A stretch of 64,000 bases of DNA from Candidatus Nanoarchaeia archaeon. Its GTDB lineage: Archaea > Nanobdellota > Nanobdellia > Woesearchaeales > JACPBV01. The notes beneath the pieces are model-generated. The model saw nothing but the letters and a program-made list of their open reading frames with translations, was not told the DNA's origin and made no database searches. The position numbers and the translations under genes were made by a program. This document shows positions 22,357 to 30,620 of the stretch, one piece after another; position 1 is the stretch's first letter, and each line of letters opens with the position of its first letter. The DNA lies in the NCBI GenBank assembly GCA_028279655.1, contig JANQNH010000005.1:62001-126000 (forward strand), in the 5' to 3' direction.

Positions 22357-23019
22357 TTATTTTGAAGCTTGTATAGCTTTAAAAGCATAACCCCTAGGAA
22401 CACCATACCTTGTACGTCTATTAAGCATGTCAACTGGTGGGGGTTCAATTCCATGTTCTAAAAGCGCAGCATCAATACTCTCTTTCATTGTTTGAACAAG
22501 AACGCCAATAGCCTCTCTCTTTGCTTTCCCTTCTACTCCTTCATCTGGCAGTTTATTTTTCCACTCATCCGGATTTAGCAGAACCTCTCGTTCAAGAACA
22601 TAATTTACATTGGATTTACTAACGTGTGCGAGATAAGGATCTGCAACCCCTTCTTCAAACCACCCAATAATATGGCTGCGTGCCCATTGATAATCTTCTT
22701 TGGATTCCATACTATGATCCACAACCACAGTCATAGCCTGTTTCCCAGCTGCAATACCCTCCAGTACAGCTTTCCTGCTAATATCTGGAGAGACATAACC
22801 ATCATCAAATTCATCAAATTGTAGAAAATATAGATTCTCAACAGAACCACCTCTATGCCTTACAGTTATTTTTTTAACATCTTCTCCACGTACATTAACA
22901 ACGTCTTCTATACTATATCCAGGATCATCCGTATTATTATAATCCTTATCAGAAAATCCTTCTTTCATCAATTCCTTAAAAGGTTCTCTATCCACGGCTC
23001 GTAATACTTCTAAAGACAT
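22357..23019 (-). CDS. Hypothetical protein (220 aa)
   Basis: An unrecognised acidic protein starting MSLEVLRAVDREPFK; the ATG at 23019 has a TATA-like box (GTTTATATATTG, about 23043-23054) about 30 nt upstream. It contains an Asp/Tyr-rich N-terminal half and a helical C-terminus (AKREAIGVLVQTMKESIDAA). No membrane segments or recognised active site. One of about nine orphan single-gene units scattered through the window. Confidence 0.62.
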   Translation of the reverse strand: MSLEVLRAVDREPFKELMKEGFSDKDYNNTDDPGYSIEDVVNVRGEDVKKITVRHRGGSVENLYFLQFDEFDDGYVSPDISRKAVLEGIAAGKQAMTVVVDHSMESKEDYQWARSHIIGWFEEGVADPYLAHVSKSNVNYVLEREVLLNPDEWKNKLPDEGVEGKAKREAIGVLVQTMKESIDAALLEHGIEPPPVDMLNRRTRYGVPRGYAFKAIQASK

Positions 23020-23136
23020 CTGGGTCAATAATGCGAATTCTCAACAATATATAAACCTATTGTTATTATTTTCACTTTATAGTATCTCCTAATCTACAAC
23101 AATCTTTTTATATCCTTAAATTTACCTATAATAAAG

Positions 23137-23463
23137 ATGAACTTCAGCCAAAAAGTCTGGAATTTCACAAAAAAGATACCAAAAGGAAAGGTCTCGACCT
23201 ATAAAGAGATAGCCAAAGCACTAAACACAAAAGCCTACAGGGCAGTTGGAACAGCCTTAAAGAATAATCCTTATGCTCCTAAGGTTCCTTGTCATAGGGT
23301 AATAAATTCCAACGGAACAATAGGTGGCTACAAAGGCAAACTAAACAACAAAGAAAAGATCAAAATCCTAAAAAAAGAAGGTATTGAGATAAAAAACAAT
23401 AAAGTAGACCTAAAGAAGTACCTATTTCTTCTTCTTTTTCTTCTTCTTTATCTCTTTCTCTAG
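23137..23463 (+). CDS. ogt: Methylated-DNA-protein cysteine methyltransferase, catalytic domain only
   Basis: A 108-aa suicide repair enzyme that removes alkyl groups from O6-guanine. The active site PCHRV (Cys52) and the KVSTYKEIAKAL and AVGTALKNNP elements are present; the N-terminal domain of full-length MGMT is absent, as in alkyltransferase-like short forms with an intact Cys. The C-terminus continues after VDLKKY into a Leu/Phe run because the frame reads through the antisense of the TFB poly-Lys codons (42-bp convergent overlap). Confidence 0.88.
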   Translation: MNFSQKVWNFTKKIPKGKVSTYKEIAKALNTKAYRAVGTALKNNPYAPKVPCHRVINSNGTIGGYKGKLNNKEKIKILKKEGIEIKNNKVDLKKYLFLLLFLLLYLFL

Positions 23464-24351
23464 CTTTAGCTTATCCAGCAGTTCCTTGTACCTGTTCCTG
23501 ATAGTAACCTCAGTTACACCAGCAACATCAGCTACTTCCCTCTGGGTCCTTTTCTCACCATGCATCAGGGCAGCAACATACAAAGCAGCTGCAGCAATGC
23601 CAGTAGGGCCCCTTCCAGATGTTAGCTCTGCTTTTTGGGCCTGTTCAAGTATCTCAATGCTCTTGCTCTGTGTCTCAGCACTAAGCTTCAAAGCAGATGC
23701 AAATCTTGCGATATAATCCGCTGGATTTGATGGTAGTATTGTAATGCCTAATTCCCTTGTAACAAACCTGTAGGTTCTTCCAATCTCCTTCTTCTCAATA
23801 CCAGATGCTTCAGATAATTCATCAAGTGTTCTAGGAACATCATGCCTTCTGCAGGCAGCATATAAAGCTCCAGCAACCACAGATTCCATGCTTCTTCCTC
23901 TAACAAGGCCCCTCTGTACTGCTAAAGTATAGATCCTGGCAGCCTCCTCTTCAACTGATTTTGGCAGCTTCAGATAAGACCCTACACGCTTCAGTTCAGC
24001 CAGAGCTAGCTTCAGGTTCCTCTCAATAGCTGTTGAGATCCTATATTGCCATTTCCTTAGCCTAAAGAACTTGCTTCTGTTCTTGCCTCCCAGCTTCATG
24101 AAATCTCCTTTTCCACCTACTTCCGTCCCCAGTCCTTGGTCAAACTGGGTATAGGTCATAGGAGCGCCTGTTCTTCTCTTGCTCTGACCAGTATCACTAT
24201 CAAATTCTCTCCATTCCTGGCCGAAATCGACCATTTTGTCTTCTATAACAAGTCCACAGTCCTTGCAGACGATCTCTCCTTTCTCTTTGTTCCAGAATAA
24301 GTTGATTCCACCGCATTCAGGACATTTTCTAACCATATCACGTCTAGCCAT
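23422..24351 (-). CDS. tfb: Transcription initiation factor IIB (TFB)
   Basis: A 309-aa general factor that bridges TBP-TATA and RNA polymerase. Zinc ribbon C10, C13, C29, C32; B-reader region about 45-75; two cyclin repeats (about 115-200 and 210-300) including RSMESVVAGALYAACRRH and GPTGIAAAALYVAALMH, and a helix-turn-helix VADVAGVTEVTIRNRYK that contacts the BRE. The C-terminus is a run of Lys that overlaps ogt. GGTGA lies 6 nt before the ATG; a TATA box about 80 nt upstream implies a leader. Confidence 0.97.
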   Translation of the reverse strand: MARRDMVRKCPECGGINLFWNKEKGEIVCKDCGLVIEDKMVDFGQEWREFDSDTGQSKRRTGAPMTYTQFDQGLGTEVGGKGDFMKLGGKNRSKFFRLRKWQYRISTAIERNLKLALAELKRVGSYLKLPKSVEEEAARIYTLAVQRGLVRGRSMESVVAGALYAACRRHDVPRTLDELSEASGIEKKEIGRTYRFVTRELGITILPSNPADYIARFASALKLSAETQSKSIEILEQAQKAELTSGRGPTGIAAAALYVAALMHGEKRTQREVADVAGVTEVTIRNRYKELLDKLKLEKEIKKKKKKKK

Positions 24352-24597
24352 ACTATCACCTTGATATAATCTTAATTATTAACTAATCCACCCCTTTAGT
24401 CTTTTAGTTAATATTCACAACAAACTTTATAAACTGAATAAGGAGGTTATATTTAAATGTTTCGGTATATATAGTCGAAAGCACCAAAAAAGATAGATTT
24501 TTAAGGTTTGTTGTATCATTTCATCATTCTCACTACCTTCTATCCAGATACCCATAATAAAGTTTATAAATTAGCAGAGAAATACTATCTTTCAACT

Positions 24598-24725
24598 GCC
24601 ATCGTGGCACAATCTGGTACTGCGCGGTTTACCCAAAAAGTAAGCGTAAGCCTTGAGTGTTTTCACCAAGAATCAGGTTAGCCCGTTTCCGCAAGGATAT
24701 CCCGGTTCAAATCCGGGCGATGGCG
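24598..24725 (+). tRNA. tRNA-Ser(UGA) with two introns
   Basis: Acceptor arms GCCATCG/CGATGGC with discriminator G (Ser), a type II variable arm with a TCC-GCAA-GGA hairpin and a T arm CCCGG-TTCAAAT-CCGGG. Removing 22 nt at 24628-24649 (position 29/30) and 22 nt at 24658-24679 (canonical 37/38) gives a perfect anticodon arm CGGGC-CTTGAGA-GCCCG, anticodon UGA. A TATA box (GTTTATAAAT, about 24562-24571) sits about 32 bp upstream. No encoded CCA. Splice sites are deduced from folding only. Confidence 0.9.
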
Positions 24726-24726
24726 T

Positions 24727-26220
24727 TTATTTTATCACTATAGCTTCCAGTTTCTGCCATGCATACCTAACAAACGCTAATTTGCCCTTGTCATGGCAGT
24801 AAACAGTAAACAGCTTATCCCCTTTCTTTACCTTATCTCCAATATGCTTATGCAGATACAATCCTGCTCCACTGAACTCAGGAGCACCTGCTACCCTAGC
24901 TATCTTAGAAATAGCCTTATTGCTTATCTCTTTGATCACTCCTCCCTTCTTAACAATAACGTCATGCTTTACCTTGCCTAATTTAATCCTGGATGCATCA
25001 TCTATCCTTTTACCCTGCATCCTGATTATCTCTTTCATCTTAGAATATGCTTTTCCGCTTTCCAGTATATCCTTTGCCATCGTAAGGCCCTTTCCTTTAG
25101 TAGCCTTGCCAGCCATCTCAAGCATGATACCTGACATCATCAGCCCTTTTTTCTTCAGGTCCATTGGCCCCCTATAGTCACCGCTCAAAACCCAAAGCAC
25201 ATCCCTTGCCTCAAGAGCAGGACCAACGCCATTTCCAATTGGCTCTTTGCCGTTTGTTATGATAACCTTTGCCTTTATCCCAAGTCTTTTTGCTAATCCC
25301 TCAAAATCCTTCTTAAGCTCAAGAGCCTTCTTCCTGTTCGGTAATTTAGCCCCTTTACCGACAGGAATGTCTACCAGGACATGGGTTGATGAGACAGAAG
25401 CTTTCTTTGCCATGACAGAAGCCAACAGCTGCGACTTTGCATCTATCGACAATGGCCTCTCAACGACAATGATCTTGTCATCAGCAGGCGCAAGGTTCAA
25501 AGCACCACCCCACACTATGCATCCCTTGGTCTTCTCAACAATGGCCTTCATTTTTTTGATAGGTATCTCCACATCAGCCAATACCTCCATGGTATCAGCA
25601 GTACCTGATGGGGAGGTTATTGATCTGGAGCTTGTCTTGGGTATGCTAACACCAGCTGCAGCCAATATAGGGACTATGATCATTGTGGTTCTGTTCCCAG
25701 CAACACCCCCTACACAATGCTTATCCATGACAATCTTCCTTCTAAGCTTCAGGATATCTCCATATGAGGTCATAGCCTTTGTAAGCAGCGTAGTCTCCCT
25801 TACATCCAGCTCGTTAGAGTAGCATGCAGCAACAAAGTAGGTCATCTCAACCTCACTCAGCTTATTATGCACGATATCCCATACTATCTGGTCAATCTCC
25901 TTCTTGCTCAGCCTGCCGCCATCCAGCTTCTTCTTGATATATTCTATAGACAGCGGCTTCCTGGCTGGGATCATATCTATAGTGTCTCCGTCCTTTAACC
26001 CTAGTGAACTTAACACCTCCTCATATAATCCGATCTTTCCCTGGCCGACAGCCTTCCTGCTTTCACCAATATTCAGCAGCACTGTTTCGATCTTTCCCCT
26101 CCTGATTATCTTGACCCTATCTCTCTTATGGAGGTCCATCTTATCAGCATCCTTCTCATTAAGCACAGCTATCAAAGCACCTCCGCTAGAAATATCCATA
26201 TCCTTTACTTTAAGCTTCAT
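24727..26220 (-). CDS. deoA: AMP phosphorylase
   Basis: A 497-aa enzyme converting AMP and phosphate to adenine and ribose-1,5-bisphosphate, the entry to the archaeal nucleotide-salvage route that ends in isomerase and type III RuBisCO (neither is in the window). An N-terminal about 85-residue extra domain is followed by a thymidine-phosphorylase-like core with KHCVGGVAGNRTT (phosphate site) and SRSITSPSGTADTMEVL. Length fits archaeal AMP phosphorylases (about 500). It overlaps the AI-2E gene by 4 nt; its stop codon is 2 bp from tRNA-Ser. Confidence 0.93.
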   Translation of the reverse strand: MKLKVKDMDISSGGALIAVLNEKDADKMDLHKRDRVKIIRRGKIETVLLNIGESRKAVGQGKIGLYEEVLSSLGLKDGDTIDMIPARKPLSIEYIKKKLDGGRLSKKEIDQIVWDIVHNKLSEVEMTYFVAACYSNELDVRETTLLTKAMTSYGDILKLRRKIVMDKHCVGGVAGNRTTMIIVPILAAAGVSIPKTSSRSITSPSGTADTMEVLADVEIPIKKMKAIVEKTKGCIVWGGALNLAPADDKIIVVERPLSIDAKSQLLASVMAKKASVSSTHVLVDIPVGKGAKLPNRKKALELKKDFEGLAKRLGIKAKVIITNGKEPIGNGVGPALEARDVLWVLSGDYRGPMDLKKKGLMMSGIMLEMAGKATKGKGLTMAKDILESGKAYSKMKEIIRMQGKRIDDASRIKLGKVKHDVIVKKGGVIKEISNKAISKIARVAGAPEFSGAGLYLHKHIGDKVKKGDKLFTVYCHDKGKLAFVRYAWQKLEAIVIK

Positions 26221-27245
26221 TTTGATTTTTTAGAATTTCTTTCCCTCTCATAAGCCCTTACGAATGTAACGAACAATGCCAACACCAAAGGACCAACCAC
26301 TGCACCAACAGTCCCTATAAGGTACAATCCTCCTAAGACACCCACAAGTATAAGCACTGGATGGACCTTTGCCTTATTGCTTATTATCTTTGGCCTCAGT
26401 ACATTATCTACGCTGCTGATTAGTATCATACCATAGAGGATAAAGAGTACTCCTCCAAGAATCTCGCTGGAGTTTCCTGTAGAGATGCCTCCGAATAGCT
26501 TGAACAGAGCAGCTGGCAACCATACTATCCCTGTACCTATGAAAGGTATCAGAGCAGCAAAAGCCATAACAATACCCCATATTACAGGAGAAGATACACC
26601 AAAGATAAAGAACCCTATCCCTCCAAGAAATCCTTGTATCAGTGCAACAACCATATGCCCGTAGACGATAGCGAACGTAACCTTGCCGAACTTGTCAAAG
26701 AGGTGCCTCTTATACACATCCCTAAGGGGCAGAACCCTCTTAAGGTCTCCTATAACCTTTGGTCCATCCTTGAACAGGTAGAACAAGGTAAACACCATCA
26801 CAAAAAAATTAAGCACAAATCTGGGTATAGAGAACACCAAGTTTGATGCAGTGTCTATTATGTACGAAGTGACCTTCTCCACAGTATTCTGAAGATGAAA
26901 CTTAACCTTGGGTTCATCAAGAAAATCACCAATATAGTTCACAAAACTACAGAGTGGATTTTCTTCTGGACAGTTCTTGAAGAAATCCCCTACAGTGAGC
27001 AATTTCTGCTTTGAAGTAAGATAGCTTACATAAGCCTCTTTTGTTAGTGTGTTCAAGACAAAAAACAAGGGTGCCAGAAGCAAAAGGATGATGATAATAG
27101 AAACAATCAGCGAAGCGACATTCTCATTCTTCACTCTTTTCTTAAACCATCTATAAACAGGATAGAAAAGATAAGCAAGAAATACACTTGCAAGAAGAGC
27201 GGATATAAACGGCCTTATAACTAAAAAGACTAGAGTAACCATCAA
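26217..27245 (-). CDS. AI-2E family transporter
   Basis: A 342-aa membrane protein of the AI-2E (PerM/TqsA) family. Hydrophobic segments flank a soluble mid-part, with the family C-terminal pattern PVIWGIVMAFAALIPFIGTGIVWLP and VGVLGGLYLIGTVGAVVGPLV. The homologous reading frame continues about 16 codons upstream of the ATG (KKEDYSKYFFILFS) without ATG, GTG or TTG except a TTG just before the ATG, so a slightly earlier or non-standard start is possible. Substrate unknown. Confidence 0.87.
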   Translation of the reverse strand: MMVTLVFLVIRPFISALLASVFLAYLFYPVYRWFKKRVKNENVASLIVSIIIILLLLAPLFFVLNTLTKEAYVSYLTSKQKLLTVGDFFKNCPEENPLCSFVNYIGDFLDEPKVKFHLQNTVEKVTSYIIDTASNLVFSIPRFVLNFFVMVFTLFYLFKDGPKVIGDLKRVLPLRDVYKRHLFDKFGKVTFAIVYGHMVVALIQGFLGGIGFFIFGVSSPVIWGIVMAFAALIPFIGTGIVWLPAALFKLFGGISTGNSSEILGGVLFILYGMILISSVDNVLRPKIISNKAKVHPVLILVGVLGGLYLIGTVGAVVGPLVLALFVTFVRAYERERNSKKSK

Positions 27246-27381
27246 TATACTAAACAGTATAAAAAAGTACTTCGAATAATCCTCTTTTTTTATATTACAT
27301 CACCTATTGCTTTGCTAATACCTTTCTGAGTATATAAATGTTATGAAAATCCTAGTTTAGTGTGATTCCTAGTAAAAAGGA

Positions 27382-27546
27382 AGAAAAAATCCAGCCATCC
27401 ATGGCGGCAGACGGTCAAAACCTTCGGTTTTGCCCTATGAGCCACCCCGTAAGGGACAACCCCCTACTTCTTGGGAATCCCTTGGATTCCTAAGATCTCA
27501 GAAACCTTCGGTTTCTAAGACATCTGCGCCATGGCTGGATTTTTCT
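27382..27546 (-). repeat. Structured repeat element, copy 3a
   Basis: The outer stem pairs AGAAAAAATCCAGCCAT (27382-27398) with ATGGCTGGATTTTTCT (27531-27546), extended inward by ATGGCG/CGCC. Internal hairpins CAAAACCTTCGGTTTTG (27416-27432) and GAAACCTTCGGTTTC (27501-27515) have CTTCGG loops. The minus strand carries the family core (GGGGTGGCTCATAGGGCAAA, then hairpin, then TTTTGACCGTC). Lies head to tail with copy 3b, 2 bp apart, upstream of the AI-2E gene. Confidence 0.7.
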
Positions 27547-27548
27547 AT

Positions 27549-27660
27549 GCAAAACCACCAACACTGGGACCAATGAGGCAGGGGTTGCCTCCTTCGGGGT
27601 GCCGAGTAGGACAAATACTTTGCATTTGTCCGTAGGTGCCTCTGTTGTTGTTGGTTTTGC
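27549..27660 (+). repeat. Structured repeat element, copy 3b
   Basis: Outer arms GCAAAACCACCAACA (27549-27563) and TTGTTGTTGGTTTTGC (27645-27660). Core GGGGTGCCGAGTAGGAC on the plus strand. The hairpin that follows is GGACAAAT/ATTTGTCC (27609-27631), different in sequence from copies 2 and 4 but in the same place, so the stem rather than the sequence is kept. Followed by CCGTAGGTGCC, corresponding to CCGTCGAAGCC elsewhere. Confidence 0.75.
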
Positions 27661-27703
27661 TAAATGTTTGTTATATTTATGCTAAAGAAATAAAAGATAA
27701 TAA

Positions 27704-27776
27704 TGGGCCCAGTGAGGATCGAACTCACGACTTCCACCGTGTCGAGGTGACGTCATAGCCACTAGACCATGGGCCC
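27704..27776 (-). tRNA. tRNA-Val(GAC), C33 variant
   Basis: Intron-free. Acceptor GGGCCCA/TGGGCCC, D arm GTCTAGTGGCTATGAC, anticodon arm TCACC-TCGACAC-GGTGG with anticodon GAC, T arm GTGAG-TTCGATC-CTCAC, discriminator A. The residue before the anticodon is C33, not the near-universal U33. Archaeal Val tRNAs normally read TTGACAC here. CCA not encoded. A sequencing error or true variant cannot be separated from one sequence. Confidence 0.92.
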
Positions 27777-27830
27777 TTATTTGCTTAGAATAAATCAGGA
27801 GTTTAAATATTTTTGCTAAAACATCAATCT

Positions 27831-28397
27831 TCACAATACTTTTCTTGGGAGATATAATATATACAGAGCGCTAACAAAACAGAGCATACTCATTATAGTG
27901 AACACAGCTCCAAACCCAAGATATGTAGCTACAACTCCACCAATTGCAGCACCAACCGCTATAGAGAAGTAGTTCATAGCTTCCCACGCCCCCCATTCCC
28001 TTCCTGCTTTCTTAATAGATAGATGCTTTGAATATATCGCATCAAAAGCAGGAGAATAAAAGGCTTCAGCAAAACCTATCAATGCCTGGATAACAAAAAG
28101 GGACCAAATGGAATTAACAAGATTATACAGCAAAAATCCAACTCCCATAATCCCATAACCAAAAACAACGATAATCTCCTTTTCCTTTATCTTATCCGCA
28201 TATCTTCCAGCAATCAATGTTGTTATCCCTGCAGCAAGCGCAAACACTCCTCCTGTCAAGCTCGCATCCAATAAGTCTCCTCCTATCCTCTCAACAAAAA
28301 GCGCATAGATAGGTCCCAACATAGCCCCTGCAAGGAGCACAAAACCATTTGTGATAAGAAGAATCCTTAACGCTTTGTTGAAAAAGAGCTTTCCCAT
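27831..28397 (-). CDS. MFS-type transporter, six-helix half protein
   Basis: A 188-aa protein with six predicted transmembrane helices and the MFS loop 2-3 signature (AGRYADKIKEKEIIVVFGYG, about 63-82) plus GFAEAFYSPAFDAIYS and REWGAWEAMNYF motifs. It equals one half of a normal 12-helix MFS protein and ends cleanly with LPRKVL. No second half follows; the next gene is galactokinase. It may work as a dimer or be a truncated but stable form. Confidence 0.75.
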   Translation of the reverse strand: MGKLFFNKALRILLITNGFVLLAGAMLGPIYALFVERIGGDLLDASLTGGVFALAAGITTLIAGRYADKIKEKEIIVVFGYGIMGVGFLLYNLVNSIWSLFVIQALIGFAEAFYSPAFDAIYSKHLSIKKAGREWGAWEAMNYFSIAVGAAIGGVVATYLGFGAVFTIMSMLCFVSALYILYLPRKVL

Positions 28398-28446
28398 AAT
28401 AACTGACTTAGAATAAGGTAGTTTAAATATGTTTTGAAAAATATAT

Positions 28447-29796
28447 TTACTTGGAAGAGTTCATGAATCTTATCTCACAGGCCCCAGGCCTTATCTGGTA
28501 GACCTTAACAGCTTCATCACTATCATATACTTTCCTCATCTCTTTCACAAAAGGATCAAGTATTTCAATAGGCACAAAATTCAACGTCCCCCCTAAGAAA
28601 CCTCCTCCAGTAACCCTTGAATATATCCTTCCTTGATCATCAAAAGATTCCGCTCTCTCAACAGATTCTTTAATAGGTCCTGTTGTTTCATTAGGTGGGC
28701 AGTAATTCTTCAGATTATCTCTAGAGCTCTCTCCAGATGCCCTTATTTCCGGTAAGACGAAGTGCCTAAACCTTTGGCTCCCACCAAGACATAAATTGTC
28801 AACTACAGTGTCTACTCTTTCACACTCTTTATAGTAATGGTCAGCCATCATCACTGCTCCTTCCCCTAATGCCCCATCTCCTAGGAATTCGCTTCTCCTT
28901 TTTTCATAAGCCTCAAAAGGTACTTCACACAATCTGTCTTTACCAAACTTCCCGGCAATAGCTTCCATATTTTCCCTTATTCCATTATACGCATCTGTTA
29001 AATCTCCATGACCCTGACCAGGAGGATTGATTACAACAGCAGCATAACCACTCTTTGCAAAATCCACCTCAATTTGTTTATAAGCAGGGTTTTCTAGATC
29101 TTTAAAATCAATTGTTATCACACCCCCAAAAGCAGAAGCCATGGGATCCATCAAGCCGCATCTCTTTCCATAGTACGGCTCAGCATTTTGGCATATCTTG
29201 GATAATTCAACCTTATCTAACTTAAAATTGTGCATTTCATTAAATGTAGTGGCTACAGCCATATTCAACGCAGCAGAGGAACTTACTCCAGAACCATCAT
29301 CAACCCTACCATCTATATATAGGTCCATTCCTTCTACTTTTCTTCCTCTCTCACTAAACTCTTTAGCAACTCCCTTAACAAAGGATACCCAATTTCCATC
29401 CTCTGCGTCATCTGCGCTAGGAAGATTATCAAGATCTATGGTAACAAGATCGCCATATCCTCTGCTTTTTACCCTTATCTCTCTTGTGCCATTAAAACGA
29501 GCAGCTACAATATCATCATCATCAATCGCTCCTGCTAATACCTTTCCTCCGTTATGGTCAGTATGATTGCCAATTATCTCAATCCTGCCAGGGGCCCTAA
29601 AAATTCTTACGCTTCTTTGTGAGTGCTTATACGTTTCATGAAAATCCTCTATTAGACTACGATACCTGTTTATTTGATCCTCTCTCACTTCACTATCAGA
29701 CATAGAATAAAAAGGCTCTAATTTAGAAACTATAGTGCCTAGGTTTTCCTTTTCATTAAAAAACGTTTTTAATTTTGTGATTGTAGTTGCTGCCAT
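28447..29796 (-). CDS. galK: Galactokinase (GHMP kinase)
   Basis: A 449-aa sugar 1-kinase. The galactose signature GRIEIIGNHTDHNGGKVL (about 70-87), the ATP loop GSGVSSSAALNMA (about 168-180), the catalytic Asp in CGLMDPMASAFGG and the C-terminal GGGFLGGTLNFV are all present. The start is the ATG at 29796 (MAATTITK); an upstream TTG at 29808 is unnecessary, and a TATA-like GTTTAAAC lies about 25 nt upstream. No other Leloir gene is in the window, so its carbohydrate context is unclear. Confidence 0.93.
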   Translation of the reverse strand: MAATTITKLKTFFNEKENLGTIVSKLEPFYSMSDSEVREDQINRYRSLIEDFHETYKHSQRSVRIFRAPGRIEIIGNHTDHNGGKVLAGAIDDDDIVAARFNGTREIRVKSRGYGDLVTIDLDNLPSADDAEDGNWVSFVKGVAKEFSERGRKVEGMDLYIDGRVDDGSGVSSSAALNMAVATTFNEMHNFKLDKVELSKICQNAEPYYGKRCGLMDPMASAFGGVITIDFKDLENPAYKQIEVDFAKSGYAAVVINPPGQGHGDLTDAYNGIRENMEAIAGKFGKDRLCEVPFEAYEKRRSEFLGDGALGEGAVMMADHYYKECERVDTVVDNLCLGGSQRFRHFVLPEIRASGESSRDNLKNYCPPNETTGPIKESVERAESFDDQGRIYSRVTGGGFLGGTLNFVPIEILDPFVKEMRKVYDSDEAVKVYQIRPGACEIRFMNSSK

Positions 29797-29867
29797 ATTA
29801 AGTAACAATTCCCCAAGTTTAAACTTTCAAATCAAGAAGAATGGAGCCACATTTTTAAATTTTCCTA

Positions 29868-30620
29868 TCAATCCCAGATTTCATCTATAAAACTATCTAT
29901 ATCCATCTTTTGTGAGAATAGATCTTCTATCTGCTTGCTCTTTATCTCAACCTTTACTGTTTCCTCGCTTTTGACTAGGTTAAGGTAATCGTCAATCTGT
30001 CTTTTTACCTCTGGTTTTGATATCTCAAACCTTCTCTGAAATTCTTTAATAAAATTATTATCCATCCTTGCCAGTTCATTTGACAATATCTCTTTATCAT
30101 TGTCAGTCTTAACAGATTCAGTTACGATTGAGGTTATCCTTTTGAAGTTATCATAATCTTCAGATCTGCTTTTGATAAGCCTTTCTACTGTCTTTTCACT
30201 TATCTCTTTTTCTTCAGATACCTTAAGCCTGGTTTTTACATATTCTATATCCTCAATCTTTTGTTTTTCTTTCCTTTGCTCTATCCTTTCCTTCTTGATT
30301 TCTGCTGGACTTTTTTCTTCCTTCTCCTCTTCTTTTGATTCGCTTTCAGTTGAAACTGAGGAAATGCCCCCTGATCTGGATGATCCACCTGATTCTGATA
30401 CGATTGCCGTACTATCAGAAGATCTGGATGATCCCGAACTGCTGTCAGAGTTACTTCCAGAACCAGATGAGTCTGAACCAGAAGAATCCCCTACTGAGCT
30501 AGATCCAGGAGTATCAGGGCTGGATCTTACAGATAACTCCTCTGCTATAGAAATACTGGCAATTAGCAAAGCTAGCACTAAGAACACAAACACAATTCTG
30601 CTATAATTCTTACAGTTCAT
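29868..30620 (-). CDS. Secreted Ser-rich protein with helical C-terminus
   Basis: A 250-aa protein. A signal peptide (MNCKNYSRIVFVFLVLALLI...IAEE) precedes about 60 residues of Ser/Gly/Asp low complexity, a Lys/Glu coiled region (EEEKEEKSPAEIKKE) and a helical C-terminal domain of about 130 residues. The start at 30620 follows AAGGTGG; an earlier in-frame ATG lies inside the upstream gene. It overlaps the membrane-HTH gene by 11 nt, implying a shared message and perhaps a shared role at the cell surface. Could be O-glycosylated in the Ser-rich stretch. Confidence 0.72.
   Translation of the reverse strand: MNCKNYSRIVFVFLVLALLIASISIAEELSVRSSPDTPGSSSVGDSSGSDSSGSGSNSDSSSGSSRSSDSTAIVSESGGSSRSGGISSVSTESESKEEEKEEKSPAEIKKERIEQRKEKQKIEDIEYVKTRLKVSEEKEISEKTVERLIKSRSEDYDNFKRITSIVTESVKTDNDKEILSNELARMDNNFIKEFQRRFEISKPEVKRQIDDYLNLVKSEETVKVEIKSKQIEDLFSQKMDIDSFIDEIWD

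Noticed and set aside
25247-25822. 191-codon antisense frame inside the AMP phosphorylase gene
   Set aside because: Composition is that expected opposite a Lys/Ala/Val-rich coding strand; no family resemblance.
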